In this document: one piece after another, positions 63,346 to 64,000 of the stretch
How positions within the stretch are numbered: the stretch's first letter is position 1
Layout of the letters: every line of letters begins with the position of its first letter
Position numbers and translations under genes: made by a program
Source: JANXSS01 sp025356535
GTDB taxonomy: Bacteria; Pseudomonadota; Gammaproteobacteria; Burkholderiales; Burkholderiaceae_D
Assembly: GCA_043762325.1 (NCBI GenBank)
Contig: JAYUMU010000151.1
Coordinates: 1-64,000 of the forward strand
Direction of reading: 5' to 3'
DNA length: 64,000 nt
The notes under the pieces: generated by a model
What the model was told of the DNA's origin: nothing
Databases searched by the model: none
Seen by the model: only the letters and a program-made list of their open reading frames with translations

Positions 63346-64000
63346 ATGAAACTCAAGTTTACCAAGATGCATGGCGCCGGCAATGACTTCATCGTCATCG
63401 ATGCCATTTCGCAGACAGTCGACCTCGGCCCCGCCCAGTGGCGGCAACTGGCCGACCGGCATTTCGGCATCGGCGCCGACCAGATCCTGGTGGTGGAACG
63501 GCCGTCTTCCGCAGCAGTCGACTTCCGCTACCGCATCTACAACGCCGATGGCGGCGAGGTCGAGCAGTGCGGCAACGGCGCCCGCGCCTTCGCGCGGTTC
63601 GTCAGCGACCGTGGCCTGACCGGCAAGCGTGCCATCCGGGTCGAAACCCTGGGCGGCGTGATCGAGCCGGTGTTGCAGGCCGACGGCCAGGTCACCGTCG
63701 ACATGGGCGCGCCGGTGTTCGACCTTGCACGCGTGCCCTTCGATGCCGGCGGCCTGACGCCGCAGGCCTGCGCCGGCGAGCAGCTCTGGCCGCTCGACGT
63801 CGACGGCAGGACGCTCTGGATCGCCGCGGTCTCGATGGGCAATCCGCATGCGGTGCAGCAGGTACCCGACACCGATGCCGCAGCCGTTTTACGCGACGGC
63901 CCGCTGATCGAAATGCATCCGCGCTTCGCCCGGCGCGTCAATGCCGGCTTCATGCAGATCGTCGATCGCGAGCACATCCGGCTGCGGGTTCACGAGCGCG
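63346..64000 (+). CDS. dapF: Diaminopimelate epimerase, 5' part (runs off the window)
   Basis: Interconverts LL- and meso-diaminopimelate for lysine and peptidoglycan synthesis. The first 218 codons are present. MKLKFTKMHGAGNDFIVID is the classic start, and the first catalytic Cys75 is in QCGNGARAF. MGNPHAV follows in the second half. The second catalytic Cys lies beyond position 64000. No ribosome-binding site is visible before ATG 63346, and a TATAAT lies just upstream. Confidence 0.96.
   Translation, partial: MKLKFTKMHGAGNDFIVIDAISQTVDLGPAQWRQLADRHFGIGADQILVVERPSSAAVDFRYRIYNADGGEVEQCGNGARAFARFVSDRGLTGKRAIRVETLGGVIEPVLQADGQVTVDMGAPVFDLARVPFDAGGLTPQACAGEQLWPLDVDGRTLWIAAVSMGNPHAVQQVPDTDAAAVLRDGPLIEMHPRFARRVNAGFMQIVDREHIRLRVHER

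Overview
The window is a 64 kb piece of a high-GC betaproteobacterial chromosome. The best fit is Burkholderiales, probably Oxalobacteraceae. This is inferred from gene content and order: tRNA-Gln/prs/rplY/pth/ychF, rsmD diverging from ftsY, minCDE, a cox-ctaG-SURF1-ctaA-ctaB-Sco block, slt/cca, metK/ahcY/metF and lpxL/dapF, plus a PhaM-type polyhydroxyalkanoate granule protein. No sequence search was run. Nearly all of the DNA is chromosomal housekeeping; no complete insertion sequence, prophage or CRISPR array is visible.

Layout. 1-8 kb: tRNA-Gln, prs, rplY, pth, then a lone secreted beta-helix protein with a long Pro-Thr tract sitting between pth and ychF, then ychF and a GAF-GGDEF protein. 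7.3-14 kb: ferredoxin, coaD and rsmD diverge from ftsY; minCDE is on the minus strand; rpoH has a CIRCE operator over its likely promoter. 14-24 kb: an almost complete aa3 cytochrome c oxidase operon on the minus strand, covering subunits, copper insertion, heme A synthesis and several small assembly proteins. One of these is a 45-residue protein and one is a CxxxC Sco-like protein. 24-30 kb: methyltransferase, comF, trmL, a PCu(A)C copper chaperone, rfaE2, a di-iron acyl-ACP-desaturase-like protein, an MFS transporter and a periplasmic glutathione peroxidase.

30.7-37.9 kb holds the most interesting block: eight tightly overlapping plus-strand genes (FAD amine-oxidase-like, DUF1365, cyclopropane-fatty-acid-synthase-like, chalcone-isomerase-like, GPH transporter, DUF3833 lipoprotein, SDR, NTF2-like). 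The set looks like a membrane-lipid modification operon related to those tied to oxidative stress and furan or cyclopropane fatty acids in other proteobacteria.

38-50 kb: an exported methyltransferase, phaM, two tandem DUF3108 genes, queC, a small lipoprotein, and an aromatic amino acid catabolism cluster (fused indolepyruvate ferredoxin oxidoreductase, phenylalanine 4-hydroxylase, 4-hydroxyphenylpyruvate dioxygenase) with a divergent Lrp/AsnC regulator. 50-56 kb: a GNAT protein, and the slt - NDUFA9-like - GST - cca operon, whose Cca protein appears to lack HD-domain catalytic residues. 56-64 kb: 5-formyl-THF cyclo-ligase, metF, ahcY with a clear SAH riboswitch, an M14 peptidase, metK, two LpxL-type acyltransferases and the 5' part of dapF. 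Here methyl-group supply (metF, metK), SAH removal (ahcY) and its metabolite sensor lie together.
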